A stretch of DNA of 64,000 nt, taken from Hymenolepis diminuta. Lineage: Eukaryota; Platyhelminthes; Cestoda; Cyclophyllidea; Hymenolepididae. A program made the translations under genes and the position numbers. The notes beneath the pieces are model-generated. The model had not been told where the DNA came from. It made no database searches and saw nothing but the letters and a program-made list of their open reading frames with translations. Shown piece after piece: positions 1 to 12,100 of the stretch (position 1 is the stretch's first letter; each line of letters begins with the position of its first letter). The stretch is taken from positions 4,780,015-4,844,014 of the forward strand of contig CAADRB010000005.1 of the NCBI GenBank assembly GCA_900708905.1, given 5' to 3'.

Positions 1-145
1 TTCATTCGAGTTGGCTACTGATTCTGTCATCTGACCTACCAGTGGTAGAACTTTCTGCGTGAAGCTCTCATTTCTCAATTCTGACTTCGTTCGGCACATT
101 GTTTCCTTTTGTGGCCTTTTGCCACACAAGTTGGTGACATGAGAT
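1..145 (-). other. Weak candidate partial exon at the window edge
   Basis: The minus strand is open for 48 codons from a GTACTTTCAG acceptor (146-155) to the window edge. The product is Lys/Glu/Ser-rich and not recognised. Length alone is not significant. Confidence 0.12.
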
Positions 146-3100
146 CTGAAAGTACAATATCAATCAGGCAAAGTGCAAATCATTAAAGGGCCAAAATCAT
201 GTCAGGACACACGTCCACTGGAAGTACAATGGACATAGTTGTGTTCACCAGATTTCTGCTGATTTATGCCACTGTCTGCCACTAATTCCCATCCATTTTT
301 GTGTATTCATTAGCACTATCCTCTAATACGAGTTGTCACTCACTTCGAGCATTCTGAAAGATTGACAACACCCATCAGGTGGACGACGTTCTCGAAAGAC
401 AACTAAAAGCAAAGGCAGGACATTTAAGATGCTGCATTGCACTGGCAGGAAAGTCACAGTATTCGAAAACAATGTTGAGACGGCAAGAATTGGTGAAGAA
501 GAGCAAGAATAGCCTTTATCACGTTCTTAGGAAAGAGAAAGACATGGAACCTGTTCACAGTTAGGAGAACTATTCATCAAACAAATGGGGAGAATTGAGG
601 CACTTTCATCACATATTACATTCAAAATTGCTCCTGCATGGAAGACACATTTGAATTCTTCCCCTAAGCAGTTCTTAACCTCCATTATAACAGTCTAAAT
701 TTACATATATAAATAAATGCGAGATTATTTTGAAAACATACTCACGTATTTCAAACCATCAAGCACAAGTGCGATCTGCTTCTCCATCATGGAGAACTTC
801 ATTGACCTGGCAGAACCGGAGTATACGCATACATTTTGGTTAAGGAAACAGGCGGTATTTCAGTACTTATCTTTTGTTACCTCCGGACTACTTCGTGATG
901 TTCCCGCTTTCTTCGGAAGAGGTTCATTCTTCTTCAGGATAATTTCGAGTTCATAACTTCTGAATTGAATGACTCTTCTGTAGATATTCTCATCATGAGG
1001 AGGCGAAAACAAGTCTCGTTGTCACAACGAAAACCTATTGAATTTCAGTTAGAACTGTGTGTAGAACGACATAATTCGTATTAGTTCATGAAGAAAATGT
1101 GAGGTGGTAAAATCCAGAGTTGGAAACTGGAAGCTGATCAAATTTTAGAAATAATGTCTATGTCGTATCTTGTATCAGCAATCATTCAGTTTTCGAACTT
1201 CTCAAAGATCACCTCTGTAAAATTAGCAAGGAACGAGTGAAGGGCTACTATCACAGTTTTTCCTTCCTCTACTGTCATTCACCATGCTACTTATCAATCC
1301 CCAGTTATGTTCCTTGTATCCCAGAAAGATTGCTGATTGCAGGAAGCCTTCTGTATTGCCAGATTTTAAAGGGGGCTAATTCAAGCCTAACTCAGTGGGA
1401 TATTTAAATGGGCTTTATCGGGAATCGGTGCAACCTGAGGAGTTAATAAAATGGAAGTGAATGAGGTGAATTGGAGAAGAATCGGAGGAGTGATAAGAAC
1501 TCATTCCTTATATCTTATCCAATGGGCGTGGATTGAAGTGTTTGCAATATTTCAGTATCTAGTGGATTGAATAAAGAAGGAACAAATGAATCATTATAAC
1601 ATTTGGGAAACCTTTAGGGAGTAAATTTGCCAGAAACCAGAAGAACTAACTTCTCATGATTCAGTTTCTCTAGAGTGAACTCTAGATTCAGAAGTCAATG
1701 TCATGCTTCAGATGCAGTTAGTAGGTTTGGGATAACATATATGGAGAAGAAAACTTACAAATGGGGCTGATAATGATTCGATTGAGGTAAATAGGAGCAG
1801 CCGAAGTTGGAAATCTTTCCCTTCTTCGCTGCACTTGCTGTTGCAGCAGAACTCGTTTTCTTGACATCAATGAATACCAAACCAGGTTGGAAACTGATCA
1901 AACTCGAACAACACCAAGGTTTCTGGTGTTTATGCAATGAATGAAGACTATGCCAGTTTCCAGGTTGAAGCGTTAAAAGATCTGTGCAACGTTTGTAGAG
2001 TTAGCACGGAGTTTGTATTCTGACTCATTCACAAATCAGTTGATGGCAGTGGAGCATTCACTGTGAGTTGTAAAACCGATGAACAGACCTATTTAGGAGA
2101 GTGGGAGAGTGTAAAAGGACACTGATCGCGCTCCTTTCACCTTCCAGACCTTCAATCTGCCAATTGTATTAAAATATTCTTTGACGACAAAATATGATAG
2201 AATTTAGGTTAAAGAAAATGTAGAATGCGTGTTTGTTGGGAAGAGCGAGATTTATTTTCTCATCCACTTTTCTCTCTCCTAGCTGGAATCTCCCAAACTT
2301 TCAACTGCTAATTGGGAGTTTAAAGAACGAAAAGATAAAATGTGAATAATAGTGGGATTAAACTTGAATGATATTTCAATGAGAATAAGATGGAAGGATG
2401 GATTGACGATAATTTGTAATCTCCCAAAATGAAGGTATCGGGATAGGATATTAATCGAGAGTGTGTTTAATGGAGTCATCTTATAGAATGTCATGTGCGA
2501 ATGTACAGTGAATGAGTAACTGAGCAATGCTTAGTTGGAAAGTTGTACCAACAGGTCAGGTATCCGGTTTTTGTCCTATCTATTCTGTTGCCCAATCGCC
2601 TATCGTCTACAAACCTTCACTATGATAACGCAATCGGAGTTAGGGGCAATGAGGGAGCAATGAGGAGAGTTAATTAGAAAAGGAGCTAAACCACGAGAGA
2701 AGGAGAGATTGCGACAAAAGTGGTATTTGTTGATATAGTGAGCAAATGCACTTAAAAGTAAAAGAGACAGCCAGGTGGCAAATGGATTAATGTAGGTGGC
2801 ATGGGGCCTTGTCCTTTGATGTCGCCAACGCAGGTTGGAGTAGTGAAAGTGAATGAGTTGGAGAAATATTAAAATGATTAAAGGAGAAAAGTAAGTGCTG
2901 GATCTATAGAGGTTGCATACTTTGTTGCATGAATAAGCAAAGCGATTTGACTAGAGCTGTCAGAATCAGTGGTTATTGTAGGAAAAGAAGACCAGAACGT
3001 CCGTTAACTGGATGCATCTCACACTACATTGTGGTGTGGTGTTACACACCCTTCATAATGTATCATTGGCGATATGTAGGATATGAATTTGCCTCGAATT

Positions 3101-3793
3101 CGTCTCTTTGAGATTACATAACCCAGGTATTGAAATGGTTCATCCTGATGTGCATGTTGACACGGAGATCTTAGTTAAAGTCATGTGACTGCTTTTGTAT
3201 TGATTGGATATTGAGTGGTTATTAATAGTAATTAATTGCCTCCAAATATTGCAGAGTAATCTCCAAGCTCATATAGATATTAAAGACACTCGGTTGTGAT
3301 GTAGCTTCGAATGTTATTGAATAAATTTGAAGCGGACATCAAACCAGCAGTAAAGCGACGTTAAGGCAAGTGAATGGGGTGGAAACTAATGCACCAACGC
3401 TTTATCTGTAAGGTATGGAATTTGCTCACTCAGTAAGAGCGTTGTCTGCATTCCAATTAAGGGACTATTTTGCACTCCCAATGCCAACATGGGCGAATTA
3501 GTAGGTCGTTGCATCAATGGCAGAGTGGGAAACTATGACAAGGCAACTCCACCAAGTCACCTTTAAGGACAGCCGCCTTAATGGAAAGTGAAGGAGTTGT
3601 TGGTACTCACTACAAGCAGAATTATTTACAATTATTAAACATGGCAATAAAAACTTATCATTGGAATGCAAGAAGTCCCAAAAGTAGAATTTGTGTATAA
3701 ATCAGTCCATTGAATCAATTTGGTCTTGGACTCCTTTAAGTCAATGGATTCTATGCCTTCTGTGCCAAGGCTGAGCGTTTTAAAGTTCAAATA
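146..3793. other. No recognised gene; less AT-rich block
   Basis: Visibly richer in G+C than the rest of the window (around 40% by eye). Short open frames occur on both strands with no family resemblance. Good donor-like strings such as GTAAGTG on the plus strand near 2890 suggest it could be intron or UTR of a gene extending off the left edge, but no exon could be proved. Confidence 0.4.
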
Positions 3794-4274
3794 TCAATGC
3801 ACAACCCCAATGTTCCTGATTGAGTTCAAGTGTGGGAAAACGGGATTACATAATTTGGTGCTTGGTGACTTCCTCTCCATAAATCGGATACTTTCCCAAT
3901 ATGCAGAGGTACTGAAACAAATGTTAGTTAATTCTCCTTATTCTGAAATGATTAAACACAGAGTTTGTTTAGTCATTTAGCACATCATTCACGTCTAGTC
4001 CTGTTGGGTTAAAGAAACGGTACTTACCTGTTGGCAATTAGTGGTCTCGGTTCGAAATTCAATTTCATCATTCCACATCGTCTCATGCTGAAGTGTACAA
4101 GGTTGTAAGTATCATCAACAACAGCCTTGGAATATTCCACAGAGATATCGATTATTAGTTTTAAGATGGAAGAGGGAAGGAAGGGAGTTTGGATATTTAG
4201 TCTTATATTGCATCGATCACCATCATTCTTAGCTAATGTTCGAACGTGCTCTGCTGTGTTATGCCATGCGTTGC
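3794..4274 (-). other. Weak candidate two-exon open stretch, unrecognised
   Basis: On the minus strand 4274-4028 is open for 81 codons, preceded by a TTTCCAG acceptor and ended by a consensus donor CAG|GTAAGT. A TTTGTTTCAG acceptor at 3912 would join it in phase (2+1) to 39 codons ending in TGA at 3794-3796, with a 116-base intron. The predicted residues match no family I know. Open stretches of this size are expected by chance in 64 kb, so only the phase-compatible splice sites argue for it. Confidence 0.15.
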
Positions 4275-6399
4275 CTGGAAAGCATCGTCATCTAACCATT
4301 CATTCATAAAAATAAAAACCTTTGAATACGGTGGAGTAGATATCAAGTAGGGAATCAGTTCTCATGTTTCCAAACTATTAACAGTTGTTGCATTGCGTCA
4401 TGAGCTTCCGCTGACAGACCCTTGTTTTCGATACACTGGAAGATGCTCTAATGACAAAGCAGAGCTGTAAGTTGTCAAACCTTCAGCAGGAAAGTATTAT
4501 TACTTTAAATAGAAATTCAGGAATGTTCGATTAAATAGACCCTGACAGAGTAGATTGAGAACCATAAAGGTCTGTGTGAGAAGAAGGTAATAAAGGCTTT
4601 CCAGTAATCGTAAAGGGATTGAAGGGTCAAAAAAGGAACCTTCTTGCTACAACGGCTACTAACGTCTCAACCAGAATGTAACTGCCTTTGAACATATTTC
4701 GGATTCGAGCTTCTCATTGGCCTCTCCACGTCCATACTGGTGTGCATGCTAACAAGTGCTTCTCTGTTGGATGGTGTGAGGGCTAGTTCGGTCTACTTCT
4801 GATTCTTCCGTAGTGGGATGTCACAATTTATAGTCTTGTAGTTATCTCTGTCTGATGATGCACTTTAAAAGTATGAAGTACTAAAGGAGAGTGTGACAAA
4901 GAGTCTTGAACTTCATAAAGTACTCATCAGTTGTACTGAATTGTAAAAATTCGTGACTGGACTTAAAATATTCTTTGTGTGCACACCTACGTATATATAA
5001 ATTTGTAGATTATGCTTGAAAGTTGATGAATTTGGGCATTCCAACGCTTGTTTATCTTCGTAAATAGTTTATGGTTAATGGTTCATCTGCCACCTTTTTG
5101 AAAGGCGGCACATTAATGGGATGTTGCAATATAGGCCGATCAATACAACTGTATTGTTTTTTAATACCTTTTTGAGAGTTAATAAATGTAAATTTGTTTG
5201 TAAATCATATCCTCTTCCCATGGATTAATTCGTTCAAATTAGAATAATGCTGATCTGAAAGGGCAGTTAATTTTATGAGACCACTAGCACAGAGGCAAAT
5301 GACAAGATCAAGATGTGTTTGCTTTCATTTATTGCTGCATTTAGACTCCCTCGACATTGGGAAGTAAATTCCAAAGTTGAAAGTCCAAGGCAGCATCGAT
5401 ATGTCTCATTGAAGAAAAGAATTTCGAAATGTCACTAAAGATAAGGTGAATTTCTAGATAGGTCCGTTGAGAATTAAACGAAATGCTTCACTCCTTGAGT
5501 GGATGGAGTTTGTTCAGCTCTCTTAAAGTGAAACCTACAGCTATCTTAACTTTGCTATGTGTGATCCTATAATACCGTGAAACGAAACTCTGATTACTTG
5601 ATCTTGGGAGGAAGATATTGTCGACAACTATGATGAAACAGTCAGAAATTCACCTTTGAATATCGTTGCAATCATCCACACCATGAACCGAGGAGTCAAA
5701 TATTGAACACTGAACAATGGGACATCACAGGTTACGCTATTCTGTTTATGAAAATCTGGAAAAGCCAACGCTCCCACGTTCAATTAACACTCAAGATGCA
5801 CTGACTTCCTATTCCATTTATTGTCGATTCCCTTTTAAAATCACACCTCATTCGAATGTCTACCCATGAATTAAACGTGCAAGGCTTTCCGCTTCGTCTT
5901 GTGGGAGAAATAATACGCCCAGAATTGAATGATTCAATTATTTCATTGGAGGAGTGAATACTTTAGTAATTTTTGCAGAAATTTAGTGATAAAATAGTCA
6001 TTTAATAGTGTTTTACCCCATCGGACAAAATATTTGTATATTTATTATGAAATATTTTTGTGAAACAGGTAGAAAAGCACCAATTATCGGTGGGGTAGAG
6101 ACTTTCTACAACCTGCAAATGCCATTTGTAGTATATTGCGGAAGAATGCATTGTGATTCGAGTGGAGCACTTTCTATTTGTGTCTGCACTTTTAAAGTGT
6201 TTGGTTAAATACTACTAGAGTTCATTTTGAGTAGACTGTGGTGAAGAGTGCTGTCAGAATCGTAAAAGGTTTATCTCGTTCTGCTATTAGCACGGTTATC
6301 ATGAAAATATGTCTGAAATACCTGATCAAGCGTCTAAATTTAAAAAACCAGTTCATGAGGCCTGAGATGAGCAATCGTTAATACATTAATTGACAGAGT
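4275..6399. other. No recognised feature
   Basis: Continuation of the less AT-rich block to about 6.0 kb, then a transition to AT-rich DNA. No domain, RNA or repeat is supported. Confidence 0.4.
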
Positions 6400-6426
6400 G
6401 GGGAGCGGGGTGGTTGGGGGAGGGGG
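6400..6426 (+). other. G-quadruplex motif
   Basis: Four G tracts of 4, 4, 5 and 5 bases (6400-6403, 6407-6410, 6416-6420, 6422-6426) are separated by loops of 3, 5 and 1 bases, and a GGAGGAGG tail follows. This satisfies the standard intramolecular G4 pattern and is exceptional in such AT-rich DNA. No adjacent gene is recognised. Confidence 0.85.
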
Positions 6427-6742
6427 AGGAGGAGGATTTTACAACTCCATATAATTTTGAAATTAGAACACTGGGGATTGCAAGACTGGACCAGAGTCGT
6501 GGAGTAAAGGTCTCAAGCAGGAATCCGAATAGTAAAATTTGCAAGGTTATATTTAGCAGGATTCTTTCTGCTGAAATGCTTTATTGTGTCCTGCATCATA
6601 CACACTAACAAAATGAAAACAGACGGGAACTTTTCGACCTTATTTCACTATACAATGGAAGTTTCAAAAAGTCAACTTCAGCGTCGTCCGGCCAGATTTT
6701 GGTTTGGCTGTTTTAAGAAATGCGAAGCGCTTCTATAAGCTT

Positions 6743-6762
6743 AACAGCGTTATCTAAACATT
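6743..6762 (+). repeat. 20-base direct repeat, first copy
   Basis: AACAGCGTTATCTAAACATT, identical to 6953-6972, 210 bases apart. The shorter core AGCGTTATCTAAA recurs on the minus strand near 15105-15117. Confidence 0.8.
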
Positions 6763-6952
6763 TAGACAAATATTTATACTAATAATATTTTTAATGTATT
6801 AAAATTCTGCCCTTTGTTCTTACTGATTATTTTATACTCTTTCATATTTTATTGAGCGATGGTTTTAAGTTTAGAATACATCATCGAGTTTTTCATTCAG
6901 TTTGAATGAAGATCTCATTCGCCAGGTTTTCGTCTTGGCATGCTGGTTGCTA

Positions 6953-6972
6953 AACAGCGTTATCTAAACATT
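6953..6972 (+). repeat. 20-base direct repeat, second copy
   Basis: Identical to 6743-6762. The flanks do not match, so this is a short isolated repeat, perhaps the edge of a deleted or inserted element. Confidence 0.8.
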
Positions 6973-8548
6973 AAATATTATTATGACAAGATTTTCCTCT
7001 ATTTTAACATGGTTTCCCTTTTTTAAAGTGCGCAAGTTTAAAGCAGGTTATTAGAAATGCATTCAAAAGGAAACAGAAGATTTCTCATGGACAGAAGTTA
7101 TTTGTAAAAAATCAGCATACATTTCCATATATGGGCTTTTAAAATATTGCACTCGGGTTTCCTTTCCAATGGAAGTGTCATCATTAATTTCACTGAATTT
7201 CAGCCTGAAATTTGTTTAAATGAGTGAGAGCCTAGTGGCATTTATGATTAGTGTGAGAATGATATTTGCCTCTTTCTTTTCATTAGTTTTATGGCAATTA
7301 TTAAAACAGCATCTTTCCGTGTTCCCAGTTCATAATTTTCCATCAGTTATCCATATAACAAAAGTTTCTTATTAGTAAGATGTAATTTAAATGACAGTTA
7401 ATTATCACTAATAATCTCGAATGCATAGACTGACAGAAATGCCGGAAATTCCTTAGTTCAGTCAAATGAGAACTTCATGTCTCTTTACTTCTTCACATTT
7501 GAATTCCTTGAATAAATAATCTTTTCCTGCAAAATTATTTTTCCATATTATACTATTTAAATAATATTATACATATATTATAATTAAATTGTAAGGGAGA
7601 TGTTATAATAAGGCAGGACTGATGGTAGAACAGATTTGAATCCTGTTCCTCTGTATTCCAAAATTCACATCAAAATCTTCTTCAACTTGAACTGCATGAA
7701 ATGTGAAAAAAAATTTATTGATTTCAAAATAATCTATGCATTTCAATTGGACGGAGAATGTTGTTAATTTATTTGACTGTCTTTCCAGGTCCGCTGACTG
7801 GAATTTGTTGAGTTTAGCCTGAGCCATCACAAATTTATGAATGCAAACTTTTAAAAAAGAATCGGAGCCTAGCGACAACCGCTCAAATTTTTGAAACATT
7901 TGCAATAAGGTTTGATATAAGATTGTTTATTTTTTCACATTTAATTATTAATACATCATTTGTATTACTCGCGGTCATAAATAATGGAATGTAGCATGTG
8001 CTGGAACACATCCGGGCGGAGATGGGGAATTATCTAATAACATAACTCGCTATTGGGAGTATTTATAGTCATCTTTTCTTAGATCCACTATAATAATTAA
8101 AGCATAAAAACATTTTACCATAATGATAATAATGATGCTCTACTATGAAATGTATTAATTTAATCTCAAATCGTTTGCTGGTAAATTTTTTTCCCGATTA
8201 CTAAATTGAGGGGGTTCTGAAATATCAAGGCCAACAACCAAAACAAGGAAATACCATTTTTCAATCAGGCCTGAAGTATTAATTTTCACAAATTGAAATA
8301 AAGTGGGGTTGTTATTTGAAAAAAATATTTTATTTTTCTTCATTAAATAACCATTTACCGCCATAACTCTAGCCAATCATGATTGAGTATGGTTAAATTA
8401 TCTCTGTCCACAAGTAATGAAATGGTTAATCAAAATAAGTTTACTCATTGTTAAAAAAATTGATTGATTTAATTTTTAATATAGAAACAACACCCTTTTT
8501 CTCCATATTATTGAAAATTTAGATTGAAAGCAACAAAAGTGTTAAATG
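6973..8548. other. No recognised feature
   Basis: AT-rich. A 100-codon minus-strand frame (7905-7603) has no family resemblance and biased composition, so I left it uncalled. Confidence 0.4.
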
Positions 8549-8702
8549 AAACTGTTTTGCATTTGGAATTGCTACACGAAGGTACACATCCGGAAGTGGT
8601 CGCTTGGTCAATTTCTTCTTTACCGCTTGTGTCCGATGGGAAAATTTTAAGTCAAAGATGTTGGAGGAGTAACAAATGTAACCCATTCAATTTCGTTAAG
8701 CA
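8549..8702 (+). repeat. Left arm of long imperfect inverted repeat
   Basis: This arm matches the reverse complement of 8999-9168. The best core, about 81 bases from 8609, differs at only about 7 positions; it includes CCGCTTGTGTCCGATGG in both arms. The outer part (ACTGTTTT..ATTTG..GTACACATCC) is also shared. The two arms flank about 296 bases of unrelated sequence. The arm is open in one frame, but no protein is recognised. It could be a foldback element or a hairpin-forming locus. Confidence 0.9.
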
Positions 8703-8998
8703 ATGGTATTTTCCTCATTTTAAAATTTTTATTTATTGCAGTAGGGTATAATATAGGAAATACACTTGACGTTTGTCATTTGCATCATGCACGATTAATC
8801 CCAGTTCTCCCTCGATTATTTTGTATTTCTGACATCCAAGAAGCTGTACAAGTCTCAAAAGTCAAAATAGCCTGCTCTGCAGTAGAGATATTTACCACCT
8901 CATGTTTATTTAACCGAACAGTATCCTAGTCTCCCCATTTCGGAATGTCCTGAGTGCTCACACACATTTTTCGACTTGAAATCACTATAGAAACACTA

Positions 8999-9168
8999 TT
9001 ACTTAGCGAAATTGAGAGGGTTACATTTTTTGCTCCTCTAACGTCCTTGACTTAAAATTTTTCCATCGGACACAAGCGGTAAAGAAGAAATTGACCATGC
9101 GATCACTTTTATACTTTGTACTTCTGGATGTGTACTTTCATATAGCTATTTCAAATGGAAAACAGTTC
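8999..9168 (-). repeat. Right arm of long imperfect inverted repeat
   Basis: Reverse complement of the arm at 8549-8702, about 91% identical in the core. It carries roughly 16 additional bases (around 9105-9120) between the shared GTACACATCC and TGGTCAATTTC strings. No target-site duplication was evident outside the arms. Confidence 0.9.
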
Positions 9169-12100
9169 AACGGCATGAAGAAAAATATTGTCGGGAATGT
9201 GATCCTCGGAGCTAAACTTCTCATAAAGGTGGAAAAGAATATTGATATGTAAGTTACTACAAGGCCTAGCACATCTCATTCATAAATCCAGTAGAATGTG
9301 TTAGTCGCGTATTCTTTTATTCAGTTAATATGTTCCATACAATTTTTAAACAAAGTAACTTTCTATTATGATATATCGCAGTAATTATTAAAAGTTATAC
9401 GAAAAGAATTTATTTTTTGTTGAAAAATGAAGGAAAGCAAAAATGCATTTGCAGAATTTTGCAAAAGGACATTCACTTGAGAAAATTGACTCGTGTAGAA
9501 TAGAAAATAGTCCATTTATCTTTCATCAGGTAGAAGGGAATTGACTTCCGGCAACATTGTCTAGCAGCAATGTTAGATATTTTCCATCAAGTTCACATTC
9601 AAAAGTTACTATTCCGGGAGAGTTTTCATGAATTTATAACCTATACACGGACCATCTTGAACATTTTATCTCAATTTAAACATAATTTTCAAGGAATAAA
9701 AAATGGCTAATGATTAGTGTTAAACAAACTCAAGGTTACAGTAGGATTTAAAATAAGAATTTATGATTCCCGCCAAAAAATCTCTCTTAGCGTCACAAAT
9801 TTAGTTTGTTAATGAATAAATTTATACACTTTTTCGGGGTCCTAAGTGTTTCTTTTCGACTGTATGTCTCTGGAAATAGAGGACACCAATGCACGCTCTA
9901 TTTGAGACAGAAGATTGAGATCGGTTTGGAAGGAAAATCAAGTTTTGTGTCACTATGGGCCTGTAAAATTTAATAGTCAAAGCAAATGATGGATCAGAAA
10001 AAAGATGTTTCAAATATTTCAATTCTGATTGAATATGCGCATCATTTACTTTTATGTAAAATGCACGGACAAAGATTGAGAATGCACTCAAGCGAAAAAA
10101 GGAAAACACTTGCGTTTACAAGGTGTTCGGATGAGGGCTTCGATAGATCACCCACTTATACTACAATGCTTTAATGCTTTACCGGTTTAAAATTAAGCCC
10201 TACCAACAGATCATTTTTATCTAAGATGAAACTGAGATCATGGCTAGATGAATCAATTTGTTATTTTAAATCTAGTAGCTTTGTTTAAATGCATTAAATG
10301 TAGCTTTTTCCCGCCTTTTTTAAGGAAAGAAAAGAGATGCTTTTCAAAAGATTCATTAATTAATTCAATATACAGTATATTGCTATTTGAAACGAATATT
10401 CAATAATTAAAATGATTAGAGATATAAAATTAACAAATTTGAATTAGGTGAAATTTGATTAGTAACTAGGTGATTTCAGAAATGTATATCAAATCTCACC
10501 AATGATTTGAACTAATCATAATCAAAAGTACACCTCCATTTGTTGAACAGTTCTCTTTTTACTTGTTTGAATTTGAACCATCCATATTTATCCGGGCAGT
10601 TTGTTTTAATTAAATGTTCCAGTGCTACTAACATTTTTGTGGAAAAAACCGCAGATTTCAGAATACCGCCCAAGGTGACATAAATTGCCATAATAAAGTC
10701 AATATGGGAGACATACACAACTAGCAAAGAGAAAATAGAATTAAAACGTACTTGGCATGTAAATTTCACATACATTTCTCGAAGGTAAGTTTTCAAAACG
10801 TTTGCTTCTGTTCGAACAGCTGCTATTTCTAGTCTTTTAACCTGATACGCCGTTTGTTGGTGTAATATTAAGGGAAAACTCCAGTTGTAGATTGGGACGA
10901 AATCCCATATGCAATGTCAAGACACATTTTTTGCAACTTCCGACTCTGTTAAAAAAATAACGGTCAATCGCAATTGTTTAAATGCATGGTGGATTTAAAA
11001 TTTGTAATAAATTAGCATTCCTTTCTTATGTGAAAAATGCTTCTATTTTTAGCAGGGAATTAGAAGGCGTAACCTATGTTGGAGTGGCCGAGCGGAAATC
11101 AAAAGAACTTCCGCGAACATCAAGCACAAGCGAAGCTTTCAGTCAACTTGAATTATTTAATGAAAGCTCCATTGTTAAAGGATATTTGACATTTAAATGG
11201 CAGACATTTCATGAAGCAAATTAAACCGTTTTTGTCCCTTTATCAGTTTCGGCCGAATTGGCCATTCGTCTATTTTGATTAATATCATCGGGTTTATTTC
11301 ATTCTGAATAGAGATGCAAAACAATCTGCCCATGCCAAAACATTTCTAATTCTGCTGCAATTCGTTTAATTTTTAAATCATTTCAAGTTGGTTGATTTAA
11401 TAAAAACTTACAGTCTGACTAAAATTAATTAAAAAAGTGCGTGAAATTTAAATAAGACAACTACTAACTTTACATTCCTTGGAAAAACTTTCCATGCCAG
11501 TGCCAAGTTCTCGGGATATTGAATTACAAGCTAGTGAAAAATTTTGGAATATTTAAAAGATATTTCTTTTTTTAATCTAAATTAAATTACTATAATTAAA
11601 TACACTCACTGATTAGTTAGAATTCAAGTATGAAAGTGCCTGAATGATATCGAATTTTCCAGAACGGTTTGTTTTACTGAGTGATATATAAACAGAGAAT
11701 TTTTAAATGAAGTAGTATATTTGTATATCATAAAATTAATTAAAGTAGGCACTTCAATGCGTTGCACAATAAATTTTCTTCTAGAGAAAATGAATACACT
11801 TTAGAAAAATGTGTTCATCAATGAATTTATTTTTCTAAAAGAGTTTTAATCCTCTCTGTTTTTTTCTAATATTTGCTATCGATAACTTAGTTTGAAATTA
11901 TACTATTTTTCAACTGCCAAACTGCGTTATTTCATTCAAACATTAATGAAGAGTTGATTTCATGCATCCTTTATTTCGTGCCGTCATCCTATTGGCGCAA
12001 GTTATGCACCAATCAGATAAATTACCTAATATGTTTTTAAGGTCATTCAAGACCCTACCTTTTTTCTTAAAAATATTTATCTCAATTGACAACAAAGTAG

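Noticed and set aside
3540..3610. Minus-strand KGDLVELPC string resembling an immunoglobulin-domain B strand
   Set aside because: A stop follows within a dozen codons, no WY or YxC partner exons were seen, and a short match is expected by chance.
4018..4030. ACTTACCTG resembling the 5' end of U1 snRNA on the plus strand
   Set aside because: The following bases do not match U1; the string is better read as a minus-strand splice donor.
11081..11160. GGAGTGGCCGAGCGG, resembling the start of a Leu/Ser tRNA
   Set aside because: No anticodon or T arm follows.
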